Assembly: GCF_017426725.1 (NCBI RefSeq)
Contig: NZ_JAERMS010000026.1
Location: 1-41,514, forward strand
Origin: Prevotella illustrans
GTDB taxonomy: Bacteria > Bacteroidota > Bacteroidia > Bacteroidales > Bacteroidaceae
Length of the DNA: 41,514 nucleotides
Direction of reading: 5' to 3'
In this document: positions 8,204 through 15,860 of the stretch, piece after piece
Layout: the number at the start of each line of letters is the position of its first letter
Position numbering within the stretch: the first letter of the stretch is position 1
Position numbers and translations under genes: made by a program
Notes under the pieces: model-generated
Told to the model about the DNA's origin: nothing
Databases searched by the model: none
What the model saw: the letters and a program-made list of their open reading frames with translations, nothing else

Positions 8204-8265
8204 GAAAAGACCATACGTCACGCGGCCTGCCTCATAGCGTCGGCAGGTCCGGGGACGTATGGTCT
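8204..8265 (-). terminator. Strong hairpin/terminator between tyrS and the yejM-like gene
   Basis: A 12-bp perfect outer stem AGACCATACGTC/GACGTATGGTCT (8208-8219, 8254-8265) and an inner stem CCTGCC/GGCAGG (8226-8231, 8242-8247). On the minus strand it is followed by TCTTTTC. It begins 27 bp past the tyrS stop. Confidence 0.75.
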
Positions 8266-8292
8266 CCGTTTAAAAGGAAACAGGCCGGCGGC

Positions 8293-9591
8293 CTATTTCA
8301 CGGTAATCAGGTAATAGTTTTTCTTGCCGCGCTGCACGAGCAGATACTTACCGTCGATGAGGTCGTCGACCGTCACGGGGCGATCGAAAGCCGCCAGCTT
8401 CTCCTTGTTGAGGCTCACGCCGCCACCTTTCACCAATTTGCGCATCTCGCTCTTGCTCGGGAAGATGTCCCAACCGTCACGGCAGAACAGGTCTACGGCC
8501 TGACCGCCCAGGTCTTCCTTGGCAAGCTCGTAGTGGGGCACGTCCTTGAACACGTCGTTGAGCGTGGCTTCGTCGAGCCGGGCCAGACTGTCCTTGGTCG
8601 CTTTGCCAAAGAGAATGTTGCTGGCGGCGATGGCCATGTCGAGATCTTCCTTGGAATGCACCATTGTCGTGATTTCTTCGGCCAGCCGTTTCTGAAGCGT
8701 GCGTCGTCCCGGATCCTGACGATGCTCTTCCACAAGGGCGTCGATGGTGGTCTTGTCGAGGTCGGTGAATATCTTGATATAGCGCTCGGCGTCGTCGTCA
8801 CTCACGTTGAGCCAGAACTGATAGAAGGCGTAGGGCGTGGTGCGGTTGCGGGCGAGCCAGATGTTTCCGCTCTCGGTCTTGCCGAATTTCTTGCCGTCGG
8901 CCTTGGTGATGAGCGGACAGGTGAGACAGTAGGCTTCGGCTTCGGCGCCCAGCGTGCGGCGGATGAGTTCCGTTCCGGTGGTCATGTTGCCCCACTGGTC
9001 GTTGCCGCCGAGCTGCAGACGCACGCCGTACTTCTGATACTGATACAGGAAATCGTAGCCTTGGAGCAGCTGGTAGGTGAACTCGGTGAACGATAGGCCG
9101 TCGCTGGCTTCACCGTTGAGCCTCATCTTCACGCTGTCCTTGGCCATCATATAGTTGACGGTGATGTGTTTGCCCACCTCGCGGGCGAAGTCGAGGAAGG
9201 TGAAGTCCTTCATCCAGTCGTAGTTGTTGACGAGTTCGGCCTTGTTGGGCTCCGTACCGTCGAAGTCGAGGAACTTCGCCACCTGTTTTTTGATGGCCTC
9301 CTGGTTATGATAGAGTGTCGCTGAATCGAGCAGATTACGCTCCTGGCTCTTGCCCGACGGATCGCCGATCATGCCGGTGGCGCCGCCGACGAGCAGGAAA
9401 GGCTTGTGGCCGCAGCGTTGCAGATGGCGCAACATCATGATACCGCAGAGATGGCCGATGTGCAGTGAGTCGGCTGTGGGGTCGGTGCCGAGATAGGCAG
9501 AAACCATGTTCTTCTGTAGAAATTCTTCTGTTCCGGGCATGATCTGAGCCAGCATGCCGCGCCATTTCAATTCTTCAACAAAATTCTTCAT
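8293..9591 (-). CDS. tyrS: Tyrosyl-tRNA synthetase
   Basis: 432 residues; charges tRNA-Tyr with tyrosine in the cytoplasm. Class I signatures are present: HIGH at 44-47 (SLHIGHLCG) and the KMSKS-equivalent KFGKT at 235-239. GNDQWGN (196-202) lies in the tyrosine-binding region. An S4-like RNA-binding domain closes the protein ([17 protein letters not shown] and following). The length is normal for the bacterial TyrS group. It follows yidD after 86 nt with no obvious promoter in the gap, so it is probably part of the metK-led operon. It ends just before a strong hairpin. Confidence 0.97.
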   Translation of the reverse strand: MKNFVEELKWRGMLAQIMPGTEEFLQKNMVSAYLGTDPTADSLHIGHLCGIMMLRHLQRCGHKPFLLVGGATGMIGDPSGKSQERNLLDSATLYHNQEAIKKQVAKFLDFDGTEPNKAELVNNYDWMKDFTFLDFAREVGKHITVNYMMAKDSVKMRLNGEASDGLSFTEFTYQLLQGYDFLYQYQKYGVRLQLGGNDQWGNMTTGTELIRRTLGAEAEAYCLTCPLITKADGKKFGKTESGNIWLARNRTTPYAFYQFWLNVSDDDAERYIKIFTDLDKTTIDALVEEHRQDPGRRTLQKRLAEEITTMVHSKEDLDMAIAASNILFGKATKDSLARLDEATLNDVFKDVPHYELAKEDLGGQAVDLFCRDGWDIFPSKSEMRKLVKGGGVSLNKEKLAAFDRPVTVDDLIDGKYLLVQRGKKNYYLITVK

Positions 9592-9677
9592 TGTATATTT
9601 CTTTTTGATTGATCTGAGTTTGGATGACCCTCATAGGTCGGTTATGTCCGATATTCACGTTAGATTCGGTAAAAACG

Positions 9678-9929
9678 TTACGGCACGGGGTCGTATCCGC
9701 TGCCTCCCCAGGGATTGCATCTCAGGATTCGCCAGACGGCCAGCAGCAAACCTTTGATCGGTCCGTGTTTGATCAGGGCCTGGCGGGCATATTCTGAGCA
9801 AGTCGGCGTGAATCGGCAGGAGGGCGGTGTCATAGGACTGATGACGTGTTGATAAAACGCGATGGGCAATATCAGCAACCATACCATCGCTTTGGCGATG
9901 CCATGAATGATGTTTTTCAGGACATTCAT
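9678..9929 (-). CDS. yidD: Membrane protein insertion efficiency factor YidD
   Basis: 83 residues. It carries the family hallmarks: an amphipathic N-terminus ([20 protein letters not shown]), then [32 protein letters not shown] and the terminal GGSGYDPVP. It helps YidC-dependent membrane insertion at the inner membrane. The frame is open further upstream, but that part reads antisense-like sequence inside rnpA, so I chose the ATG at 9929, which overlaps the rnpA stop by 4 bp (ATGA). rnpA-yidD adjacency is common in bacteria. Confidence 0.95.
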   Translation of the reverse strand: MNVLKNIIHGIAKAMVWLLILPIAFYQHVISPMTPPSCRFTPTCSEYARQALIKHGPIKGLLLAVWRILRCNPWGGSGYDPVP

Positions 9930-10333
9930 ATCTTCTCGCTGATTCGTTGCAGGATAGCTATCACGTTGCGTTCTATCAAAGTCGATTCGGCATGCTTGTC
10001 GGAGAGCCAGATGAAGGCGACGGCCACATTGCGTCCCTGTAGTATCCGCTTGTTCTTGCGAAAGGCTTCGCGCACCTGTCGCTTCACCCGATTGCGGTCT
10101 ACAGCATGGTGGAAGTGCTTCTTCGGCACGCTGACAAGCATTTTCGGACATGGCTTTCGGGCTTGAAATCCGGCTTCATCGCAGTCGTTTTCCAGCGATT
10201 TATAGACGGCCCGAAGCGGAAATATCGTCATGGAGCGGCTTTTCCCGCCCCTGAAAAGGTCGTCTATCAGGCTGAGACTGTAGACGCGTTCCTCTTTCGA
10301 CAAAGTGAATCTTTCCGTTTCTACCATATTCAT
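9926..10333 (-). CDS. rnpA: Ribonuclease P protein component
   Basis: 135 residues. It is the protein cofactor of RNase P, which matures tRNA 5' ends. The diagnostic arginine-rich helix is [12 protein letters not shown], preceded by [15 protein letters not shown], and [19 protein letters not shown] is the usual N-terminus. ATG codons at 10333 and 10327 are both possible starts. It lies 39 nt after hemD, with a GC-rich hairpin and five T between them, so its level may be set separately from the upstream genes. Confidence 0.96.
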   Translation of the reverse strand: MNMVETERFTLSKEERVYSLSLIDDLFRGGKSRSMTIFPLRAVYKSLENDCDEAGFQARKPCPKMLVSVPKKHFHHAVDRNRVKRQVREAFRKNKRILQGRNVAVAFIWLSDKHAESTLIERNVIAILQRISEKI

Positions 10334-10338
10334 ATCCG

Positions 10339-10370
10339 AAAAAGTGTGGCGCTGCCACGGCTCTGGCGCC
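10339..10370 (-). terminator. Possible terminator/attenuator between hemD and rnpA
   Basis: On the minus strand GGCGC (10366-10370) can pair with GCGCC (10348-10352), followed by ACAC and then TTTTT (10339-10343). The inner part of the stem is imperfect. It lies directly past the hemD stop. Confidence 0.45.
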
Positions 10371-10372
10371 GT

Positions 10373-11119
10373 CTATTTACGCTTTGATAAGAAGGCTTGT
10401 AGAGCGCTCGACATGGAAGGATATTCTTTTGAAGGAGCCTGAAGGTCGAGCGTCAGTCCTTCTTCGGTAATCGTTTTGGCCGTTGCAGGGCCAAAAGCGG
10501 CTATCTTAATATTGCCTTGCTTGAAATCGGGGAAGTTTTTTTTGAGCGCTTTCACGCCTGTAGGACTGAAGAAAACGAGCATGTCGTAGTCGAAATTCTT
10601 AACTTCTTCTTCGGTCAGGTCGTCACTCACCGTGCGGAACATCACGCATTCCGTGTGCGTCAGTTTCTTCGAGTCCATCAGGTTCTTCACGTTGTCGTTG
10701 TGAACACTGCTCAACGGTACAAGATATTTCTCGGTTTTGTGCTTGAGCATCGACGGGATCAAGTCGTCTATCTTACCCGTTGTTCCAAAAAAGACTTTAC
10801 GTTTGCGGTATTGTGTGTACTTCTGAATGTAGAGCGCAATAGTCTCTGTCACACAGAAATATTTCATTTCTTCGGGAATGGTGACACGCAATTCTTTCGC
10901 TAACTTGAAATAGTTGTCTATCGCGTGACGTGACGTGAAGACGACAGCTGTATAGTTGAGGAGACTGATTTTCTGTTGACGAAACTCCTTGGCGGTGATT
11001 CCTTCTACCTTGAAGAAAGGCCTGAATACCATTTCAACATTATTCTTCTTCGCTATATCGAAATAAGGAGACTTTTCACTCGAAGGTTTGGGCTGCGAAA
11101 CCAAGATTTTCTTTATCAT
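10373..11119 (-). CDS. hemD: Uroporphyrinogen-III synthase family protein
   Basis: 248 residues with the two-lobed HemD pattern: VKKILVSQPKP-like start, FTSRHAIDNYF, a central hinge, and VFFSPTGVKALKKNF with AAFGPATAKTITEEG near the end. The family closes hydroxymethylbilane into uroporphyrinogen III for haem, sirohaem or cobalamin. Prevotella species often lack a complete haem pathway, so this Bacteroidetes member may serve sirohaem/cobalamin or be a domain-level relative; that is inference. It starts 7 nt after DUF4271 and is clearly in the metK-led operon. Confidence 0.85.
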   Translation of the reverse strand: MIKKILVSQPKPSSEKSPYFDIAKKNNVEMVFRPFFKVEGITAKEFRQQKISLLNYTAVVFTSRHAIDNYFKLAKELRVTIPEEMKYFCVTETIALYIQKYTQYRKRKVFFGTTGKIDDLIPSMLKHKTEKYLVPLSSVHNDNVKNLMDSKKLTHTECVMFRTVSDDLTEEEVKNFDYDMLVFFSPTGVKALKKNFPDFKQGNIKIAAFGPATAKTITEEGLTLDLQAPSKEYPSMSSALQAFLSKRK

Positions 11120-11126
11120 CTGTGTC

Positions 11127-12152
11127 CTAATAATTTATCTTCAAATAGCTATTCGTGAGTATCAATGCTCCATAAAGCGAGAGCAGTGGTACTATTTCAA
11201 GGGCACAAAAGTACAAAATATTTTGCAGAAAAGCGCCTTTTCGCCTGAAAAAGATGATATGTGTCTTGTAGAACGACAGTAATTTAAACAATATTATTAC
11301 GGTCAGCGTATAAATACCTACCGTTTTGATACTTAGGCTGAAATACACCTGTAGCATAACGATGGGGAAAAGCAGCATCCCTTGTACCGAGATAATGAAG
11401 AGCAGCGCCTGCAGCCATTGCCTGTTGGCGCGCCTCTCAAAGAACACCCAATTAGTAAAGGCGTAGACCATGAACTTCATGAAGAAGTAGACCGTGAACA
11501 TCCCCCCGTAAATGCCGATAGCTTGATAGGGTTCCACGGCAAAGGTGTCGGCGGCCATGTCGAATGTGCTGAAGAAATAGATGAGGGCCAGCAGCAGACT
11601 GGTTTGTAGCAACAGGAAAAGCTGGAAACGGATTTCGCCCGACGTCTCGGTCTGCGACGATGTCTCATTACGGGGAATGTAGAAGAAGTCTTTGGCCTGG
11701 CGCTTGATGAAACCGCCCAGCCGACTCAGGGCGATGAGGGCCAGAATGAAGACGCCAAAGAGTACGCCGGTAACGAAGTTGTCGTTGGCCGGCGTGTAGG
11801 GAACGGGGTCGCCGGCCACGCCAAGACGACCTCCCGTGAGTTCAGGATGAAACAGGGAGTCGTTCGAGAAGAACGACTCCTTGTAATATCGGGGCAGACT
11901 GACGTCGCGGTAGCTCTTGCCCACGGGCCAACCGGGCAGGTGGAGCGTGTCGGGACGCTGACTCCAGTGGATTTCTCCCGGCTCGAAGTTGGCCTGAATG
12001 GCCGAGTCCTGCTGCTCGGGCGTGGCGTTCTTGGGCAGCCAACTCAGCACTTGGGCCGGTGTCGGCTGGCGATGGGCCATGGGTTGGAGGTTCTGTACCT
12101 CGCCCTCGGCTTGTTCCATGGCGATGGAGTCGGTCTGCAACATAGCGTTCAC
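11127..12152 (-). CDS. DUF4271 family membrane protein
   Basis: 341 residues. The first 120 are soluble, with GDPVPYTPANDNFVTGVLFG leading into the membrane part. Membrane helices follow at about 125-147, 175-195, 210-235, 242-262, 268-290 and 318-338. A conserved-looking patch FYKTHIIFFRRKGAFLQNIL sits before the last helix. This is the pattern of DUF4271, a Bacteroidetes-restricted family without assigned function that is regularly found next to hemD. Spacing to metK (9 nt) and hemD (7 nt) implies co-transcription. The role is unknown. Confidence 0.85.
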   Translation of the reverse strand: MNAMLQTDSIAMEQAEGEVQNLQPMAHRQPTPAQVLSWLPKNATPEQQDSAIQANFEPGEIHWSQRPDTLHLPGWPVGKSYRDVSLPRYYKESFFSNDSLFHPELTGGRLGVAGDPVPYTPANDNFVTGVLFGVFILALIALSRLGGFIKRQAKDFFYIPRNETSSQTETSGEIRFQLFLLLQTSLLLALIYFFSTFDMAADTFAVEPYQAIGIYGGMFTVYFFMKFMVYAFTNWVFFERRANRQWLQALLFIISVQGMLLFPIVMLQVYFSLSIKTVGIYTLTVIILFKLLSFYKTHIIFFRRKGAFLQNILYFCALEIVPLLSLYGALILTNSYLKINY

Positions 12153-12161
12153 GTGTGGTTT

Positions 12162-13418
12162 TTAAAGTCCGAAAGCCTTGCGGATAGGCTCCACTTGGTC
12201 GAGTTTCTCCCAGGTGAAGAGCTCCACGTCGATAACCTTCGTCTCATGATAGCGACTGGTGAAGGTCTTTTTCACTACCTCGTTCTTGCGTCCCATGTGG
12301 CCATAGGCTGCCGTTTCCAAATACATCGGCTGACGCAACTTCAGCGTTCGCTCGATGGCTTTGGGCCGGAGGTCGAAGAGTTGCTTGATTTTTTCGGCGA
12401 TCTGGCTGTCGGTCAGGTTGGTTTTACCGCGTCCGTAGGTGTTTACGTAAACGCTTACGGGCTGTGCCACGCCGATGGCGTAGGCCAACTGCACGAGCAT
12501 TTCATCGGCAACGCCCGCCGCCACCATGTTTTTGGCAATGTAGCGAGCCGCGTAGGCCGCCGAACGGTCTACCTTCGATGGGTCTTTGCCCGAGAATGCG
12601 CCGCCGCCGTGGGCACCCTTGCCGCCGTAGGTGTCGACGATAATCTTGCGACCGGTCAGTCCGGTGTCGCCGTGGGGGCCGCCGATGACGAACTTACCCG
12701 TAGGATTGACGAAGTAGTGGATGTCGTCGTTGAACAGCGCCAATATCTTTTCGCCACACTCGGCCTTGACGCGCGGAATCAGAATATGGACAACGTCTTC
12801 GTGAATTTTGGCCAACATGGCCTCGTCGTCGTCCATAAACTGGTCGTGCTGCGTGCTCACGACGATGGTGTCGATGCGCTGCGGCGTATTGTTTTCATTA
12901 TATTCAATCGTCACCTGACTCTTGGAGTCGGGGCGCAGATAGGTCATTACCTTGCCTTCACGGCGGATATCGGCCAGCACTTTCATGATGAGATGCGACA
13001 AATCGAGCGACACGGGCATGTAGTTTTCTGTTTCGTTGCAGGCGTAACCGAACATCATGCCTTGGTCGCCGGCACCCTGTTCGTCTTCGTTCTGGCGGTT
13101 GACGCCGCGGTTGATGTCGTCGCTCTGCTCGTGAATAGCCGTCAGAATGCCGCACGAATCGCCGTCAAACTGGTATTCGGCCTTCGTGTAGCCGATGCGT
13201 TGGATGGTCTTTCGGGCGATGTTTTGTAGGTCGATGTACTCCGACGAGCGCACTTCGCCCATGATAACCACCTGTCCCGTGGTACAAAACGTTTCGATGG
13301 CGCAGTGTGCCTGCTCATCGTAAGCTAAAAACTGGTCGAGAAGCGCATCCGAAATCTGGTCGGAAACTTTGTCAGGATGTCCCTCGGACACTGACTCTGA
13401 AGAAAATAAATAGCTCAT
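12162..13418 (-). CDS. metK: S-adenosylmethionine synthetase
   Basis: 418 residues; makes S-adenosylmethionine from methionine and ATP. The signatures are [13 protein letters not shown] at the N-terminus, [12 protein letters not shown] (ATP-binding hexapeptide) and [19 protein letters not shown] (P-loop-like). I chose the ATG at 13418 ([10 protein letters not shown]); the open frame upstream to 13454 adds residues not seen in the family and reads through the leader RNA. It is the first gene of a probable six-gene run. Upstream lie a well-formed promoter and a SAM-II-like pseudoknot, which suggests feedback by its own product. Confidence 0.97.
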   Translation of the reverse strand: MSYLFSSESVSEGHPDKVSDQISDALLDQFLAYDEQAHCAIETFCTTGQVVIMGEVRSSEYIDLQNIARKTIQRIGYTKAEYQFDGDSCGILTAIHEQSDDINRGVNRQNEDEQGAGDQGMMFGYACNETENYMPVSLDLSHLIMKVLADIRREGKVMTYLRPDSKSQVTIEYNENNTPQRIDTIVVSTQHDQFMDDDEAMLAKIHEDVVHILIPRVKAECGEKILALFNDDIHYFVNPTGKFVIGGPHGDTGLTGRKIIVDTYGGKGAHGGGAFSGKDPSKVDRSAAYAARYIAKNMVAAGVADEMLVQLAYAIGVAQPVSVYVNTYGRGKTNLTDSQIAEKIKQLFDLRPKAIERTLKLRQPMYLETAAYGHMGRKNEVVKKTFTSRYHETKVIDVELFTWEKLDQVEPIRKAFGL

Positions 13419-13462
13419 TTTTCCATTACTTTTAAAAGCGTGGAATAACACCAAGTAACCGT

Positions 13463-13481
13463 AAAATCTGAGAGGGATTTT
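13463..13481 (-). promoter_or_regulatory. Hairpin between the SAM-II-like aptamer and metK
   Basis: AAAATC/GATTTT arms (13463-13468, 13476-13481) with a 7-nt loop, placed directly after the aptamer and 44 nt before the metK start. No T-run follows, so if it belongs to an expression platform it is more likely translational. The arms are AT-rich and weak. Confidence 0.4.
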
Positions 13482-13533
13482 GCAGTTTTAGCATTTTTTT
13501 ATGTGGTTGCAAGCAGCCAAATTCTTCCACAAG
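13481..13533 (-). ncRNA. SAM-II-like riboswitch in the metK leader
   Basis: On the minus strand the leader can form an H-type pseudoknot. P1 is UGUGG/CCACA (13527-13531 with 13502-13506). P2 is UUUGGC/GCUAAA (13516-13521 with 13487-13492), pairing the P1 loop with the 3' end. The conserved-looking strings UUGCAA just before the P1 3' strand and AUGCUAAAA at the end match the SAM-II pattern as I remember it, including an A/U-rich linker. SAM-II occurs in Alphaproteobacteria and Bacteroidetes in front of methionine and SAM genes, so the position before metK fits. Assigned by eye; a covariance search has not been run. Confidence 0.7.
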
Positions 13534-13560
13534 CGTTATTAATAATCCATTAAATCGCCG

Positions 13561-13591
13561 CAAAGTTACGACTATTTGCCTGAATTGCCAA
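13561..13591 (-). promoter_or_regulatory. Bacteroidetes promoter of metK
   Basis: On the minus strand: TTG (13589-13591), a 20-nt spacer, TAACTTTG (13561-13568). Transcription should start near 13555, giving a leader of about 135 nt that contains the SAM-II-like structure. Confidence 0.8.
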
Positions 13592-13699
13592 CGATTTATC
13601 GCTTTTTCACATTCCGAACGTAATGAGTTCGTCCCTTTCAACTCATGGCCCGCAATTTGCAAAACGGCTTATATCTCTTCTGAATTTTTAGGACAAAAG

Positions 13700-14040
13700 G
13701 CTCAAAATGGTTGCGTTATTCTGAAATTAAAAAACTTTCGTCTGAAATAACGCATTCTTGTGCGATTTTGTTTTTGACTGATTATCAATGAGTTATGTTT
13801 TTGTAAGGTCAAATAAGGTGGCGAAAAGGCCGTTGTTGTCGTGTTTTTGGCTTGTAATAGTGGCCCTTTTACTTGGCAATAGCAGCCCTTTGGCGTTGTA
13901 AAAGTTATGCTTTTAGCACGTAAAAGGACTACTTTTACAACAAAAGAGCTTCAAAATGGCTTTTCCAATGTTCAATAAGGACTTTTTCAACGCTAGATGG
14001 TGCTGTCGAGAATGGTCGTTTTTCTTACTGTTTTCTTTAC
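13700..14040 (+). repeat. Intergenic element E, copy 3 (divergent)
   Basis: It follows the same order of landmarks as 5610-5990 and 27518-27898: GCGTTATTCTGAAA, a stretch near GACTGATTATCAA, units containing ATAGTGGCCCTTTTAC and TTATGCTTTTAGC, then GATGG and a CGTTTTTCTTAC end. It contains a nested hairpin: GTTGTAAAAG/CTTTTACAAC (13895-13904, 13932-13941) enclosing CTTTTA/TAAAAG (13910-13915, 13921-13926). It fills the gap between divergent metK and sigma genes. No reading frame is convincing. Confidence 0.6.
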
Positions 14041-14109
14041 AAAAAAATAGAGTAAGAGTTGATGGATTTGGATACGAGGAAGGGTGCATCATCGTTTTTT
14101 TTACAGATT

Positions 14110-14142
14110 TTGGTCTGTATTTATAAAATTATCGTAAATTTG
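14110..14142 (+). promoter_or_regulatory. Promoter of the ECF/SusCD operon
   Basis: TTG (14110-14112), a 22-nt spacer and TAAATTTG (14135-14142). The predicted start of transcription near 14148 leaves only about 18 nt before the ATG at 14166. Confidence 0.65.
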
Positions 14143-14165
14143 TTTACCATGTTTTGCATAAAGAG

Positions 14166-14654
14166 ATGACTTTCGACGATTTGTTCCATAAATACTATGT
14201 GCCTATGGTGCTGTATGCCGACCGCACGTTGCGCGACCGCCATGTGAGCGAGAATGTGGTTCAGGACGTTTTTGTCAGGCTGTGGAAGCAGTATGGCACG
14301 ATGGGTGGTGAAAGAGATTTGAAGAATTATCTCTTTGTAATGGTTCGCAATCGCATGCTGGATGAGTTGCGCCGGCGGCGTGTGGAACAGAAATATCAGA
14401 GTGAAGCTGCGAGAATGGCTTCGGAATCAGAAGAGGAAAACATCTTCGAAATGGAGCTTTATGAGTGCCTTTACGCAGCTATCAACCAGCTTCCGAAGAA
14501 AACTGCTGAAGTATTGCGGCTGAAACTTATGGGCATGACTTATGAAGATATTGCTCAACGGCAGCGTATTTCGAAGGAGACCGTGCATAGCCATCTGCGC
14601 CATGGCATTGTAAGTCTGCGTGGAAAAATAAGCAAAGATTTGCTTTTATTGTAA
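14166..14654 (+). CDS. ECF RNA polymerase sigma factor (Bacteroidetes type)
   Basis: 162 residues. Region 2 is seen as MTFDDLFHKYYVPMVLYADR and SENVVQDVFVRLWKQY. Region 4 is seen as AINQLPKKTAEVLRLKLMGM and YEDIAQRQRISKETVHSHL, a helix-turn-helix. I prefer the ATG at 14166, because the frame upstream only offers a TTG at 14154 and the promoter -7 box ends at 14142. It should switch on the receptor operon that follows when FecR is relieved. It is divergent from metK. It ends in DLLLL, so like the other sigma factor in this window it has a short hydrophobic C-terminus. Confidence 0.92.
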   Translation: MTFDDLFHKYYVPMVLYADRTLRDRHVSENVVQDVFVRLWKQYGTMGGERDLKNYLFVMVRNRMLDELRRRRVEQKYQSEAARMASESEEENIFEMELYECLYAAINQLPKKTAEVLRLKLMGMTYEDIAQRQRISKETVHSHLRHGIVSLRGKISKDLLLL

Positions 14655-14678
14655 AAAAAAGCTTTTTTCTAACCATTT

Positions 14679-14713
14679 GTTACTTTTTCTACGTATTCAT
14701 AAAAAAGAGTAAC
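14679..14713 (+). promoter_or_regulatory. Inverted repeat just before the fecR start
   Basis: GTTACT (14679-14684) and AGTAAC (14708-14713), with TTTT/AAAA continuing the stem, end 2 nt before the fecR ATG. It could hide the start codon in a hairpin or be an operator. Preceded by the self-complementary run AAAAAAAGCTTTTTT (14654-14668). Confidence 0.4.
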
Positions 14714-14715
14714 AC

Positions 14716-15843
14716 ATGGACATTCAATATCTTATTATAAAATCAATTTACGCAACGTTGCTTCCCGATGAGCAACGGCAACTTGACATCTGGCTTCGTA
14801 GTCCCGGACATCAGGCCGTCTATGATCATATTGTTGCTAATTTAACGGCTCGTGGTCATTCTGTTGAAGATATAGCGCAGATGGATGTGGAGCAGGCTTT
14901 GCGGCGGGTGAAGGCCCTTGCCGACGACACCATGCTGCGCCCGTCTCGCCGTCATGTATTTCGTTTGTCGTTCCGTCGAGCCGTTGTTGCGGCAGCCGTT
15001 GTGGTGGGATTGGGGCTGTGGTGGTATAAGGATTACACCCGTGTCACACCACCTCAGTTGTCGGCCGAGGTAGTACAGGGCATTCGTTCGGCCACCCGTC
15101 ACGAGAGATTGTTAACAGAGAATGAGGCTCTCTTGCCTTCGGCACCGCTCAACGCGCAAGAGATGAAGACTTTCGGAGTCAGCGAGAACGAGGCGATAGT
15201 ACGAGAAATGCTGGAATCCAAACGCGTGAGGACTTATATAGACAAGGAGTATTGGGTAACACTGCCCGATGGAACCATGGTTCATTTGGCCGATAACTCA
15301 AGTTTGATTTATCCGGAAGCATTTGGGCGTGGCGACAGAAATGTATGTCTGGAGGGCGAAGGCTACTTTCTTGTGGCACATGACAGGAGCCGTCGCTTCA
15401 TCGTTCATACTCCCCACGGCCGCGTTTGCGACTATGGCACCGAGTTTGACGTGAACACTCGTGACGTATCTGGCACCAGCGTGGTGCTGGTCAGTGGGCG
15501 TGTAGGCGTCATTCCGTCGGGTGGCAAAGAGCAACTTATGCAGCCCGGACAGAAAGCAGACATCGTTGAGGGGGGCGTTGCGTTGCGACAGGTAGACACG
15601 GCACCATACGTTGCCTGGAATACCGGCAGGTTGGCGTTTCGCGGTTGGCCCTTGCGGCGCATCATGATGGTAGTTGGCAAATGGTACAACAAACAAATTG
15701 TCTTCCATTCGGAGCAGTCTGAACAGAAAACCTTCAGCGGAACCTTCGATCGTTACGATGGTATTGAGGCAACGATGGACGCTATTCGCACGGCCATCGA
15801 TTTGGAAATAGCGATAGAGAAAGACCAATTGGTCGTTTATTAA
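14716..15843 (+). CDS. FecR-family anti-sigma factor
   Basis: 375 residues: cytoplasmic N-terminus (1-78, with the LLPDEQRQLDIWL pattern), one membrane helix at about 86-102 (AVVAAAVVVGLGLWWY), a linker, a FecR domain (about 175-275, with VTLPDGTMVHLADNSSLIYP and YGTEFDVNT) and a C-terminal DUF4974-like domain (about 305-375, LAFRGWPLRRIMMVVGKWY). It holds the upstream sigma factor inactive until the STN domain of the SusC-like receptor signals. The 61-nt gap after the sigma gene holds an inverted repeat. It ends 17 nt before susC. Confidence 0.93.
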   Translation: MDIQYLIIKSIYATLLPDEQRQLDIWLRSPGHQAVYDHIVANLTARGHSVEDIAQMDVEQALRRVKALADDTMLRPSRRHVFRLSFRRAVVAAAVVVGLGLWWYKDYTRVTPPQLSAEVVQGIRSATRHERLLTENEALLPSAPLNAQEMKTFGVSENEAIVREMLESKRVRTYIDKEYWVTLPDGTMVHLADNSSLIYPEAFGRGDRNVCLEGEGYFLVAHDRSRRFIVHTPHGRVCDYGTEFDVNTRDVSGTSVVLVSGRVGVIPSGGKEQLMQPGQKADIVEGGVALRQVDTAPYVAWNTGRLAFRGWPLRRIMMVVGKWYNKQIVFHSEQSEQKTFSGTFDRYDGIEATMDAIRTAIDLEIAIEKDQLVVY

Positions 15844-15860
15844 CCTAATAATATTTTTAT

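Noticed and set aside
11847..13229. Long plus-strand open frame of 460 codons over metK and DUF4271
   Set aside because: It lies antisense to metK and DUF4271, whose motifs are unmistakable, and its translation has the His/Val-rich composition of an antisense shadow.
13432..13662. 76-codon minus-strand ORF and the metK N-terminal extension
   Set aside because: Both run through the metK promoter and leader RNA; metK homologues begin with the [13 protein letters not shown] start.
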